Shown piece after piece: positions 23,501 to 35,400 of a stretch of 64,000 nt of DNA. The stretch spans positions 310,001-374,000 of the forward strand of contig JAGPYM010000001.1 in the NCBI GenBank assembly GCA_020736575.1. Reading direction: 5' to 3'. The translations under genes were made by a program, and so were the position numbers. Numbering within the stretch: position 1 is the first letter of the stretch; the number at the start of each line of letters is the position of its first letter. The DNA comes from Thelonectria olida (Eukaryota > Ascomycota > Sordariomycetes > Hypocreales > Nectriaceae). Below the pieces are notes generated by a model. The model was not told where the DNA came from and searched no databases. It saw only the letters and a program-made list of their open reading frames with translations.

Positions 23501-26500
23501 CATAGCAAGAGCCCGTCATCAAGGCGCCGAGCATGCCGGTGACGGCCTCAACTCCGGGGAGGGCGAGCAGCGCAATGCGGTCGCGCGGCTTGACGCCCGA
23601 GCTGGTCAGAATGGCGGCGACGCTCTCAGAGTTGTCGATCAGTTGCCTGTAACTTATGCCTTGGCAGTCAGACGTTTTAATCGCAAGGGCTTGGGGATGT
23701 TGGTTCGCCATCTGAGCTACCTTGTCAACGACAGTCTGTCCCTGCCAGTGGTTCTCCTTGGTCTCGGAGTTCCAGAAGGTCTCCTTCAGCGTCTGCATCT
23801 CGAGGGGGCCGCACATGCCAATCTCCTCGACGGGCTGGCGATGGTCCTTGATGCAGCTGGAGAGGAAGGCGAGGAAGTTCTCGATGAAGCGCTCCATGTC
23901 CGAGTGGGTGTAGAGCGCCGTGGAGTACTCGATCTTGAGGTCGAGGCTGTGCTCCGACGTTTCGAGGGCCTCGAGCTGCATGTCGGCGGCCGTGGGGATG
24001 TCGTCGGACTCGATGTTCTCGACGACAAAGTCGGTGGCCTGGTAAGTAGGGACCGGGCCGTGGATCTGGTAGTTGACGGCGATCTGGCCAACGGGCATGT
24101 GGCGGCTGGTCTTCTTGACCTTCATCATGTCGACGATGGTGTCGAAGGGAACGCCGCTGTGAGCCATGGCGTCGAGGGCACGCGTCTTGGTCGACTGGAA
24201 CAGCTGGTCAAAGTTGACCTCGCAGTCGTCTGCACATACAGTTAGGATGTTCACTTGTACGAGGCGAGGAAGTGTGGCTTACCGTTGCAGCGGACAGGAG
24301 CAAGGTTGACAAAGAAGCCCATCAGGGCATCGGTATCGGGGTGAGGACGGTTGCCATCCACCATGAGAAGAACGAGATCCTTCTCCTCGGTGTAGCGGTA
24401 GATGAAGGCACGGAAGGCAGCCAAGACAAAGTGGAAGGGAGTGCCGTTCGCCTGAGCGGCGACTCGCTTCATGCGGCCAAACAGCTTGGAGTCGAGGTTG
24501 GCAAAGACCTTCTCCCGACGAGGATCGCTTCGGGCCGGGCGGTCGTTCTTGGCGAAGGGGAGGAGCTTGCTGCAAGTGGGAAGATCCTCGAGGGTAGATC
24601 GCCACCAGTCCAGGTCGGGCTTCATCAAGTCGGACGAGAGACGAGCATTGTGCCAGAGCGTAAAGTCGACATAGTCGAACTCGGGGGCAGAGACGGTGGA
24701 GAGATCCTTGCCAGTTCGGATGGCATCGTAGAGGCCGATGAACTGGGACATCATGGGGAAGAGACTGGCACGGTCGATGGAGATGTGGTGCGTCATGCCG
24801 ACGAGAGCCCAGTCCTCTTCGCCCAGCTTGGCAAGGGAGTAGGAGGCAACCTCGCCCTCCTCGACGTTCATCTCAATGTTGCGGTTGTATCTGACAAGCT
24901 CGTTGAGGGAGCCCTGGGGGTTGACCTCGTTGCTGAGATCGCGGTAGTCGAGACCCAGGTCGAAGTCACCCAGGGGCTCCTGGACGGCAAAGTCATCGCC
25001 CTCGTAGTAGGCGGTGCGGAGAGCAGGGTTGCGGAGAGCCATCTCGTGAATAGCCTGCTGCATGACAGCAAAGTCTGGCTTGCCCTTGATGCGGAGGATG
25101 ATGGGCAGGTTCAGGAAAGACTTGTCCTCGAGGAAGCTGTGGACAAACCAGAGGCGGGACTGGAAGGTCGACAGGGGGACAATGTCGGATCGCTCGGTCT
25201 TGGTCAACTGGCCCGAAGCCATGGCAGACGACTGGCTGTCGGCCTTGGAGCTGTCGGCCTCGACATCCGCCTTCTTGGCTGACGTCTCCGTGTCAGTCTT
25301 CTTGGCTGCGGCGCCCGAGGTGACCATCTTGGCCGTCTTGTTGACCAGGGCGATGATGGAGGCTGCACCGAGGATATCGAACAGGGCAATGTCGACCTGG
25401 ATCTCCTTGCGGAACCACTTGCGGAACTCAACGGCCACAATGGAATCGAGGCCGTAAGCCGAGAGGGGGTTGGTGGGAAGAATGGAATCGCGGGGAGTGG
25501 CAAGCACGTTGGCAATCTTCTCCAAGAAGGCGTCGAGGAGAACCAGGCTCCTCTTCTCCATGTCCTGCTCCTCCCTGAGGGCAGCGAGGATGTTCTTGGA
25601 CTGCTGGTCGCCGTTGCTGGCCTCGAAGTCGTGGTTGGAGTACAGGTTCCTCATCATGGGCTTGCTGGCCCAGTAGACATCGGGCTTGATCAGACCAACG
25701 CCGCTGATGATCTGGTGGGCGGTGCAGCCCCGAGGAGAGATGGAGTCGATCGACTTGTCCACGAGGATGGCCTCTTCAAGCTGGTAGAGCAGCTCCTCCT
25801 CGTTGATAGTGTCCATGCCCATGCGAAGCATGATCTTCTGGAGCTCTTCATTCTCGGCAACAACACCGACACCGCTGACGGCTCCCACGTTCATGGTGGC
25901 GCCGCTGAGGCCCATGTCGCGGCGCTTCCTCATGAGAGCGTCGAGGAAGCAGTTGGCAGCCGAGTAGTTGGCCTGGGCCTTGGAGCCAACAATGGCAGCG
26001 ACGGAGGAGAAGCAGACAAAGAAGTCCAGGTCGTTGTTGAGAGTGGCTTCGTGGAGGTTCTTGGAGCCCTGGACCTTGGGCTGGCAGCATCTCTGCCACT
26101 GGCTGAAAGTCATAGTCTCGAGGGGCACATCTTGGAGGACCATGGCCGCCTGGAACAGACCGGCGAGAGACGACCCAATGCCGTCGATGCATGCTTGGAC
26201 GTCGGCATACTTGGAGACGTCGCCGCGGTAGACCTGTGCCTCGACACCGCGCTTCTCGAGCCACTCGATGGTGGCCTTGGCCTCGGGCTTGTCGGCTCCA
26301 GATCGAGACAGGAACGCGAGCTTCTTGGCGCCCTTTCGGACCATCCACTGGGAGAGGGTTCGGCCGAGACCGCCGAGACCACCGACGAGGAGGTACGTCT
26401 TGGTAGGGCTGAAGAGCATGGTGTTGCGGTATCCGCTGCGCATGACGGGAACCATGTCATCAGCGTGAGGGACAAGGACGATCTGGTATCATCAGAGTTA

Positions 26501-29500
26501 GCAAGGCCTGTGAGGGTCGTATTCTGTCGTCGCGTTGCGTACCTTGCCAGTGTGCTTGCCCATCTGCAAAAGTCGGAAGCCCTTGACCACATCGGCGTAG
26601 GAGACTTCCTTGACCGTTGCAGGAACACGAATCTCTCCGTTAGCGATGAGGGAGAAGCATTCCTTGAAGAGACGCTCTCCGAGGGCTTCGTTCTTCTCGA
26701 ACATGGTCTAAGGGGGGTGAGTCAGCGTCTGATGATGGAAAGCCAGGCAGCGTCGCTTACAACAAGGTCGATGGAAGCAAACAGGACGTTTCGGCGGAAC
26801 GGGTCCATGCCGATTCTGCTGTTCTCGTGAATGTCTCGCTTTCCGATCTCGAGGAATCGGCCAAAGGGGGCAACGCAGCTCCACGAAGCATGGAGGAGGG
26901 GACCAGCCAAGCTGTTGAGGACGACGTCGACGCCCTTGCCGTTGGTGGCGGCCATGACGCCCTTGGCGAAAGAAGCGTCACGGGAAGAGAACATCTGGTC
27001 CTCGGTGAGGCCGTACTGCTCCTTCAAGAGCTCTCGCTTGGCAGGCGAGCCGACAGTAGCGAACACATGAGCCCCGGCTCGCTGGGCGATCTGAACAGCC
27101 ATCTGGCCAACACCGCCGGCAGCAGCGTGGATGAGGACGCTCTCGCCCTGTCGAAGACGGGCAATATCAGAGAGGGCATACCACGCGGTGCCCAGGATGA
27201 GAGGCATGGCAGCAGCGTCGGAGAAGGACATGGTGTCAGGCAGCTTGTAGCACCACGAAGCAGGGTTGCGAACAAGCGTGCGGTGAGCACCTTGGCCGGG
27301 ACGGAGGGCGACAACGCGGTCGCCAACCTTGAAGCCGGCGACGGCAGATCCTACGTTAGTAACAATACCGGCGCACTCGTCGCCGAGCTTGAAGTCCTCG
27401 ATGATGCCCATGCTGGCGGCGACGTCGCGGAAGTTGATGGACGACGCCTTGGTCTCGACCTCGACCTCGTTGGCCTTGATCTCCGTGTCCATGACCTCCT
27501 CATCCTCGCCAAAGTACAGCGTCTCCAGCAGACCTACCTTTCCAATCTTCAGCGCGAGGGGAGATCGCTTGCCGACCTCGCCAAAAGGCTCCAGGTGAGG
27601 CTCTTGGTTGGGACCGTTTCGGAGTTTGCAGTTGCGGTCGTCGTCGGCCTCGACACGGGGAATGTACACAACGCCGTCGCGCTCCGTCAGCTCGTCTTCG
27701 TCGATGGGATGCGTGAGAAGACGCGCGACGTGCGAGGCGACAACCTCAGCGGGAGAGTCGCAGCCGAAATCAAACGTGACAGCGCGGATGGTGTCGTTCT
27801 CGGAGCGGGCTGCTCGGACGAGACCGATGAACATGGCCGAGTCGGGGCGAGCGGCCTCGAGAGTAGCACCCTCGGTCAGCCAGACGATGTTCTTCTGCAG
27901 GGAGACGAGAAGGTCTTGGGCTCCCTTGAAGATGGTCTCGTCAGAGATGGACTCGTCGAGGCCGGCGAGAACAACGACATTCTCCGCGAGAGCAGATGTG
28001 CCAACAGAGGCCAGCTCCGAGAAGGTGGTCAGGTTCAACTTGTCGCCGTAGAAACGGCTCAGAGCATCCAGGATGGCCTGCGTCCGAGGAGAGGCGTCAA
28101 AGCCAGGCATGATGATGGTGAGTTCATCGATGGACGTAGCAGGGCCAGAGCTCTTGCGGAAAGCCTTCAAGGCCTTGGAAGCAAAGACGGCATCAAGGTC
28201 GGCGGGAACCAGGTCTTGGTGGCCATCAAGCAGGAGGCAGCCGTTGTCGTTGATGAAAGAAGCGGCATTGCCGTCGGGCTCGCTGACGATAACGAGATCA
28301 TATGCGCCGACTTCAGGCTCCTCGCAGACAACCAGACCGTTCGAGGCAGCGACCAACTTGTCCGAGTCCTCGCTGGCGATGGCTCCGCTGGGAGACCAGA
28401 CATTGAGCTTCTGGAAGCGGCGACGCTGGCCCTTGGCAGCACCGAGAGTGTGAAGAACATGGGCCGTACGCTCCAGGTTCGCCGACAGATGGAGGATCTT
28501 GGTGTTGGGGAACTGGTGAGCGTACATGTCGACAACCTCTGAGATGTTCTTGCCATCGGCGTTGGACAGCATCTCGAAGCACGGCTGCCATCGCTGGCGG
28601 TAGAAAAGCGTGCGGGGACCTTGGCCCTCAGGGGCTTCGCGGCCGAGAGCGGTGACCTCGAGTCCGTTGATCTCCATCATGAGCTCGCCGTCCTGGTTGC
28701 GCATGAGCAAGTCGTTGATGGCCACGCGGGGCGATGGGAGCTTGGTGAAGGAGGCGACCAAGAAGTCCTTGGCCTCGGTCGATGTTCGCCAGTCGACAAA
28801 ACGGCCCGAGATTCTCAGCGTCTTCATAAAGGTCGGGACATAGGGCTCGTCCAGGGGTCGGCCGAGACGCTGCTCAACGGCGTGGAAGATGACGTGGAAG
28901 AAGGAGTCGAGGAGCGTAGGGTGCATGATCGTCTCGTCGCCAGGGGCAGACGGAAGCACCGAAGGGTCGTAGCTCAGGTCCGAGACGGCGAAGCCAAGAC
29001 CGCTCTCGATGTTGCCGTTCAGAAGACGGAACTTCTCCCCGTAGCCCAGACCAAGATCCGCCATGTTCTTATAGAACATGCCAGCGGGCATCGACCGGTT
29101 CGTCTTGGTGCGGAGGTCGGTCAGGAGAGACTGCGCAGTAGACGAGGCCGCGTACTCGAGCGGTCCAGCGCTGCCCTTCTCCAGGCTGATGGTGCCGTGG
29201 CAGTGGCTGGTGCAGTTGCTGTTCTCGTCGTACGAGAAGACGTTGAACTCGTACCAAGTCTCTGAGTGGCTCTTCGCGGACAAGGTCACGGGCTTGAGCT
29301 CGAGAAGCACCTCGACGCCCTCGTCAGAGTTGGGGATGAGGAGCGCGTTCTTGACGACAATGTCCTTGATGCTGATGGCCTTGATGGACTCGACCTCGTC
29401 GGTTCTGTAGACGGCTTCGATGGCCATGGTGATGTAGCCTGCTCCGGGGAACACAATCTTGCCCTCCACGACGTGCTCGTTGAGCCAGGGCAACTCGCTG

Positions 29501-32400
29501 ATGCGGAGATAGTTGCGGAACATGGGGTGTCTGGCGACAGATCCGGGAACGCGATGGCCGAGCACCGAGTGGCGGAAAGGACGCTGGCGGTGGTCTCGGA
29601 TCTTGCGAGTCTCTGACCAGTATCGTCGGTGGTCCCAGGCGTACGTCGGGAGGTCGTCCAGAGTAGATCCAGTAGGCGTGGCCACCAGCGATCCATCGAT
29701 GTCGGCGCTGAGGTTCTGGTTGGCCTTGACCAGGTCGACGGGGTAGCCGAGGCTGAAGAGGGTTCCAGCCATGTTCAAGAGACACTCAAAGTCCGGGACG
29801 CCACGAGTCAGGGAGGCAACATAGGGCAGGTCCATCTTCAGGGCCTTGGTGGTCTGTCGAGAAGGACCCTTCAGCGCAGGGTGAGGGCCAATCTCAACGA
29901 GAATGTCCACATTCTGGTCGTCCTGCTCGTCCAAGAGGATACCAGTCAGGGCATCGGAGAAGCGGACAGCCTGGACCATGTTGGCAGCCCAGTAGGAAGC
30001 ACCCATGTTCTCGTGGTCTGCGAGACGCGCCGTGACGCTGGAGAACATCCTGCACTTGGGAGCCTGGGCCTTGAAGCCCTTCTTGCCCTTGAGGGCGTTC
30101 TCGTAGGCAGGGGCCAGGGGGAACATGTGGTGCGAGTGGAACGCCTGCTTGACAATGAGCTGGCGGACAAAGACCTTCTTCTCGGCCAACTTGTCCTTGA
30201 GCTCGAGGATGGCGTCCTCGTCACCAGACACGGTCATGGTTGAAGGGCTGTTCACGGCGGCAATGTTAAGACGTCCCGCGTAGGGCTTCAGCTCTTCGAG
30301 GCATTCGCTCTCGGGGAGACCGACGGCCATCATGCCTCCAGCAACACCATCTTCGTTGCTCGCAGACATGTATCGACCGCGATAGTAAGCAGCAATGAGA
30401 GCATTCTCAAAAGACAGGATGCCGGCGGCGTACGAAGCGCCCATCTCACCGGACGAGTGGCCGACAACGGCGCTGGGCTTGATGCCCCAAGTCTCCATCA
30501 AGTCAATGAGCGCCAGCTGGAGCGCCGTGCAGATGGTCTGGGAGTACAGAGTCTCGCCCAAGTTGGTCGTCTCCTTGGTCTTGTTGAGCTCTGCAAGAAT
30601 GGACCACTCGGGGGCGTCAGGAAGAGCCTTGAGGATCTTGTCGCAGCGCTTGAGGCTCTGTCGGAAATGGGGGCACTGCTCAATCAGCTGCCGACCCATG
30701 GCGTACCATTGGGCGCCCTGGCCGGTGAAGATGAAGCCGAGTCTGGGAGTGGACTGCTGGGTGGGTGTCCAAGGGGCAGCAGGACGGGGCGTTGAGAGCT
30801 GCTCGAGAAGAGAAGCAGAGTGTTCGGCCACGACGAAAGAGCGCTGCTGGTGCATGGTGCGTCTCGTGGAGAGGCTGTAGGCCAGGTCCTCGATGCCGAC
30901 ATCGCGGCTGTCAACGTACTTGGCCATGACCTCCTCTGCGAGCTCTCCAGCCTTGGCTGAGTGAGAAGTCAAGGGAACGAGATAAGGTCGCGCGTGAACA
31001 CCGTTGGCAATGGGCTGGATGGCCTTGACATTCTCAGTAACAGGAGAACACTCCTCGAGAACCACGTGGGCATTGGTTCCTCCGTAACCGAAGGAGTTGA
31101 TGCTCGCACGTCGGGCGATGCCTTCAGGGGTCTTCCAGTCCACAAGCTCAGTAGGGACAGCAATCTTCCAGTTCTCAAAGTCGATCTTGGGGTTGGGGGT
31201 CTTGAAGTGCATGTTGGGGGGGATCAGTCCCTTCTCGAGAGCCATGGTGGTCTTGATGATACCGGCAAGACCAGAGGCACCTTCCAGATGCCCAATGTTC
31301 GTCTTGATCGAGCCAACATAGAGTGGCTCATCGCGGCCTTCAGCAAAGACGGCACCGATGGCGCGGGTCTCGATGGGGTCGCCGGCAGCGGTGCCAGTGC
31401 CGTGAGCCTCAAAGTACTGAGTGTCTCGGGGGTCAAGACCGGCATTCTTGTAGGTGGTGCGAATCAAGTCCTCCTGGGCGACCGAGTTGGGGAGAGTGAT
31501 TCCATTCTTCCGGCCGTCATGGTTGGAGGCAGTCGCACGAACGACGGCTCGGATGCTATCGCCATGGGCAATGGCGGCGCTCTTGCGCTTCAAGATGGCG
31601 CAGGCAATACCCTCACCTCGGACGTAACCGCTGCCAGAGGCGTCAAAGGCAGCGCAGCGGCCATTGGTGGACAGCATGCCGAGATCAGTCATGGTGACAT
31701 AGACGTTGCTGTCGTAGTGCAGGGCCGAGCCGACAATGATGGAGATGTCAGACTCCTGGCTCTGGAGAGTCTGGTTTCCAAGATGGAAACAAACCAGGGA
31801 CGACGAGCAAGCCGTGTCGATGGTCACGCTGGTTCCGTGGAGGTTGTAGAAGTACGAGATTCGGTTGCTCAGGATAGCATCGCCAGTGCCGGTGACGGTG
31901 TACTTGGGGTAGTATTCCAAGTCCTTGGTCAACATGGCGTTGTAGTCGTTGGTGAAGCTACCGCAGAAGACCGAGGCGCTCGATCCGCTAATCTCCTGGA
32001 GAGTGATTCCGGCATTCTCCAGGGCCTCGTAGACGACCTCGAGGAGGAGACGCTGCTGAGGGTCCATGGCCTCGGCCTCCTTGCCCGAGATTCCAAAGAA
32101 GCTGGCATCAAAGTTGCCAATGTCCTGGTCCAGGAAGTAGCCGTAGCGGGCGTTTGTCTAAGCCACCAAGTTAGCAGACTGTTTTCGAAGACAGTCCTAG
32201 GGAGTCCTTACAGTTCCCTTGTGGGAAGGCTCAGGGTGGAAGAAGCCATCCACATTCAGCCTATCCTCGGGCATCTTTCGCTGAACATCACGCTGTTCGG
32301 CAATGTTGTCCCAGAGCTTACTAGGGGTTGAGGCTCCAGGGACTCGGCAAGCCAGGCCGACGATGACACTGGGGTCTTGATCCTGAACGCGAGAGGCCAT
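20514..32400 (-). CDS. hybrid PKS-NRPS megasynthase with intact ER
   Basis: Backbone enzyme of the cluster, 3871 aa. Exons on the minus strand: 32400-32212, 32157-26761, 26707-26543, 26482-24283, 24229-23268, 23216-20514; all introns are GT..AG and restore frame. Domains: KS (about 10-435; Cys180 in DTACSSS, EAHGTGT, NIGHLEGASG); AT (Ser631 in GHSSGE); DH (His958 in HVVEGKIVFP, Asp1147); degenerate methyltransferase (about 1250-1500); ER (about 1590-1917, with HAAAGGVGQMAVQIAQ); KR (about 1945-2135, GGLGGLGR); ACP (Ser2264 in GLDSI); a Lys/Ser/Asp-rich linker; C (His2482-His2483, HHISIDRAS); A (about 2830-3330, YTSGSTGTPKG); T (Ser3393 in GGNSI); and a reductase-type R domain (3480-3871, TGGDSFIG; Tyr3654, Arg3658). 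Inferred role: iterative assembly of a reduced acyl chain, amide bonding to one amino acid, then release. The start at 32400 matches the usual KS N-terminus. Confidence 0.95.
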
Positions 32401-35400
32401 CTTGTTGTTTGTTGACGTTGAAGTGTTGTGTAGAAGTTGTTTCAATTGGACACGAGGTTCAAGTTGAGAGGTTGTGATGAAGTGGTGACTTTTGAGGGGT
32501 AGTTGTTTGAAGGTATCTCGAGTCAGAAGAGCCCAAGTTGTAAAGGACGTAAAGTAGAAGAGAAACGATGAGACTGAACTCTGAAGAGTCTGGGTATTTT
32601 TAGGAGATTGAGAAAACAAACAAGTCTAGAAGAGGGCCTGAGAATGCTGAGAACAGGCGAGAGGAGAGAGATGGTAGAAAGAGCTGAGAAATGCTGAGCT
32701 GAGAGAGAACTGAGCTGATGAGATGGGGAAAAGAAAGATGGGCGTGAGCTGGTGAGGAAAAGACTTCATTCTCGGGAGGACGAAGGCGTGTATTTGACGG
32801 CTTCACGTCGAACCTTGGAGTCCTCCATCTCGACACGATTACTCCCAACACCAACTGCAATAGCGAATCCTATCCTAGGTGATTACCAACGAAGCCATCA
32901 CCACGCCCTTTGCCCTGCGTGAGATTTGGCAGCCTCCGGTGGACAACGGGGAGGCATTGCTGGCCGCGGCCGAACGGTGTCGGAGCAGCACGCACGGCTA
33001 AGCCGGCACCGACAGAGACATTCATTCCTCTGGGGAAGATGGGCCCTGCGAGGGCTATTGCCGATCAACAATGCAGAGCAGCAACTGCCTTTGAGGCTTG
33101 GGTTTGAATCTCATCGCGGTCGAAGGATTTGAAGATATCACGGAGCAGGGGTGCGGATGCTGCTGCCAGGGGCGGGAGGCACCGCCACCAGCCCCCGACT
33201 GGGACTGGAATGGATGTGTGTTGGCGGGAGCAAGCCCGGATTTACAGGGCCACGAACGGTACTTCTGGCCCAAATCGAGAGGTATCCGACATGTACCTGG
33301 GACTTGGGGTGGGCGTGTGCAGAGGAGACGGTGGTTTGGTGCAAGCATGTCTTGCTTGATTGGACTGAGCAAATGGCCCATTTGGCATTCACTGGGCCGA
33401 GGATCTCTCGTTCTGTAAGCACAAACCCGCAGATCTTATTAGGTCATGGCCGTGAACGAAGTCTGGTGCCGGCATCTTACTGCGTCGTTGATTATGAATC
33501 TATCTACAACGGTTCTCGGGCGGGCAGGAGGCCGCGTGGGAACAGCTTTTCCGCCATCTGTCGGTGCTCGGGAGATGTTGTTCGTGTTGACCCCTTTCAT
33601 CAACCATCACATCACAGCCTCTTCACGACGGTGGATTACCCCCATTCCCCAAACACTCTCGAGTCCCGCGCCTCCCCAGGGCCAACACTGCGTCCCCGCC
33701 ATTTCCATCTCGATATTCCACGGTATCCTTGCTCCAGATGAAAAATCTCCGTTTTGCTGCTCCACCAAACCCAACAGCGGAATTGTGGCGTGACAGCCGT
33801 CGGTGTGCCAAACCGCTCCCTACGTGGTGGCCAGTTTGGTGCAGCAGCAAGGCCGAGCAAGTTCAGGTGAAATGCACAAGCAGCAGCGGAAGCACTGCAC
33901 AGGCACAGGCACAGGCGCAGGCGCAGGCAGCATCATGGAGACTCACCTCCAAAACGGCCACTCGGCGGGCAGGCGTGGAGTCTGAATGGAGTCTTCCATG
34001 GGTCTTCCCGCTCCATGCATATTGCTGTGGGGATTGTCTAGGCCCAAGTTGATGCAATGCCGCGAGAGAATAGATTGCAACGGCATATTCATGCTGCTTG
34101 CTTGTTGTTGTTGTTGTTGCTTCAGCCTTTACGAAAGTCCTCGTTGAGAGTATTCGGACATTGGGATGCGACCTCGAGGAGAACTGAGCCTCGGCGTCTG
34201 AGGATGGAAGCTCTGAAGTTCCTCTGCATCTCTTGGCTGTGCATTCCAAAAATAACTTACACTGATTGGCGTGGATCATTGCCCTGTGGCCGAATGAGGG
34301 AAGACTCTCGCCCATCTTTCCTGGACACGGCAATATTGTAAGGCTTGGGGGGGGGGGGGGAAACGATGGATGCTCTCCCACCGATTTAGACGGTGCAGCC
34401 CGCGCCGAAACGGGAGGAATCTTTCCAAAGCCGCTAGAAACGTTGGCCATTCTGTCACTCTCGTGGGCGAGTGTTGGGATTTGGGTGAAGGTTTCATCGA
34501 GATGTCATCAACACCATCGACTATGACGCTGAGTGATGTTTGTGGGCGTGGATCAGAATGGTAAGCACTGCAGATCTTCATAACTCTGCGGCATATACTT
34601 TGATCCAGGCAGATAAAAATAATTGACCACGTTGCGAGGGAACAGACTAACTAGAGTTAGGCAAGTCGACTAGGCATGGGGATTGTGAATTGGTGATGGC
34701 AGACTACCCTATAAGACACATTGGCGATATTATTTTTGGAGTTTTGGCAGAGCAGAATAGCGTCCTGCCTCAAACCGCCTAAAAGACACAGCGACGAATG
34801 GAGATAACGGACATGGGCGGCCGGGGGGCCAGGGGACCAGGGGCGTAACTATCTCAAAGGATTACACCGACTACCACCTCCGTCTCTGAACGTCGGGATA
34901 CGCTCCTCACCTCTGACTACCTGGGCAAAGATAATGAAGGATCTGGTCGCCAGCAAAGCACCTTCATACGCTTGTACGAAGTCAGCCTGCAACGTTGACT
35001 TCCTCGAGGCTCCCCCAGCACGCAAGTCAGATGGCGTCTATCTACCGGTCATCTTGACCCCACGTCAGCATGTTCTTGCTCCCGTCGCAGCAAAGATGTG
35101 CGCTGCTCTGTGCACTGAAGGTGTCTCCGGGTAACGCGCCCGCCCTCGTACCGCGCGGCTGTGTGCCTTTTGCAGCGCTGCTTCACCCCTTCTACCGCGT
35201 CTTTCGGCGGCGCATCCAACCAAGCGAATCCCACTCCCCGTCGACACGAGGGAGAGGTGCCTGCCAGGGGGGGGTCAGCCGCAGCTGCTGTGTGTGTGTG
35301 GAACACTCAAAACACCATCCATCCTCCTCCTCCTCCTCCTCCTCCTCCCCCTCCCCCTCCCCGTCCTCCTGCTGCTGCTCTCTTTGTGGCTGACGCTAAA

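Noticed and set aside
21615..32331. Long plus-strand open frames (for example 21615-22787, 25631-26830, 26827-28542, 30961-32331)
   Set aside because: They lie antisense to the PKS-NRPS exons, have repetitive Val/Gly/Asp/Glu/Leu composition typical of mirror frames of GC-rich coding DNA, and no domain.
33151..33741. 196-codon plus-strand frame inside the cluster spacer
   Set aside because: Composition is irregular, no domain is recognisable, and other frames are equally open.
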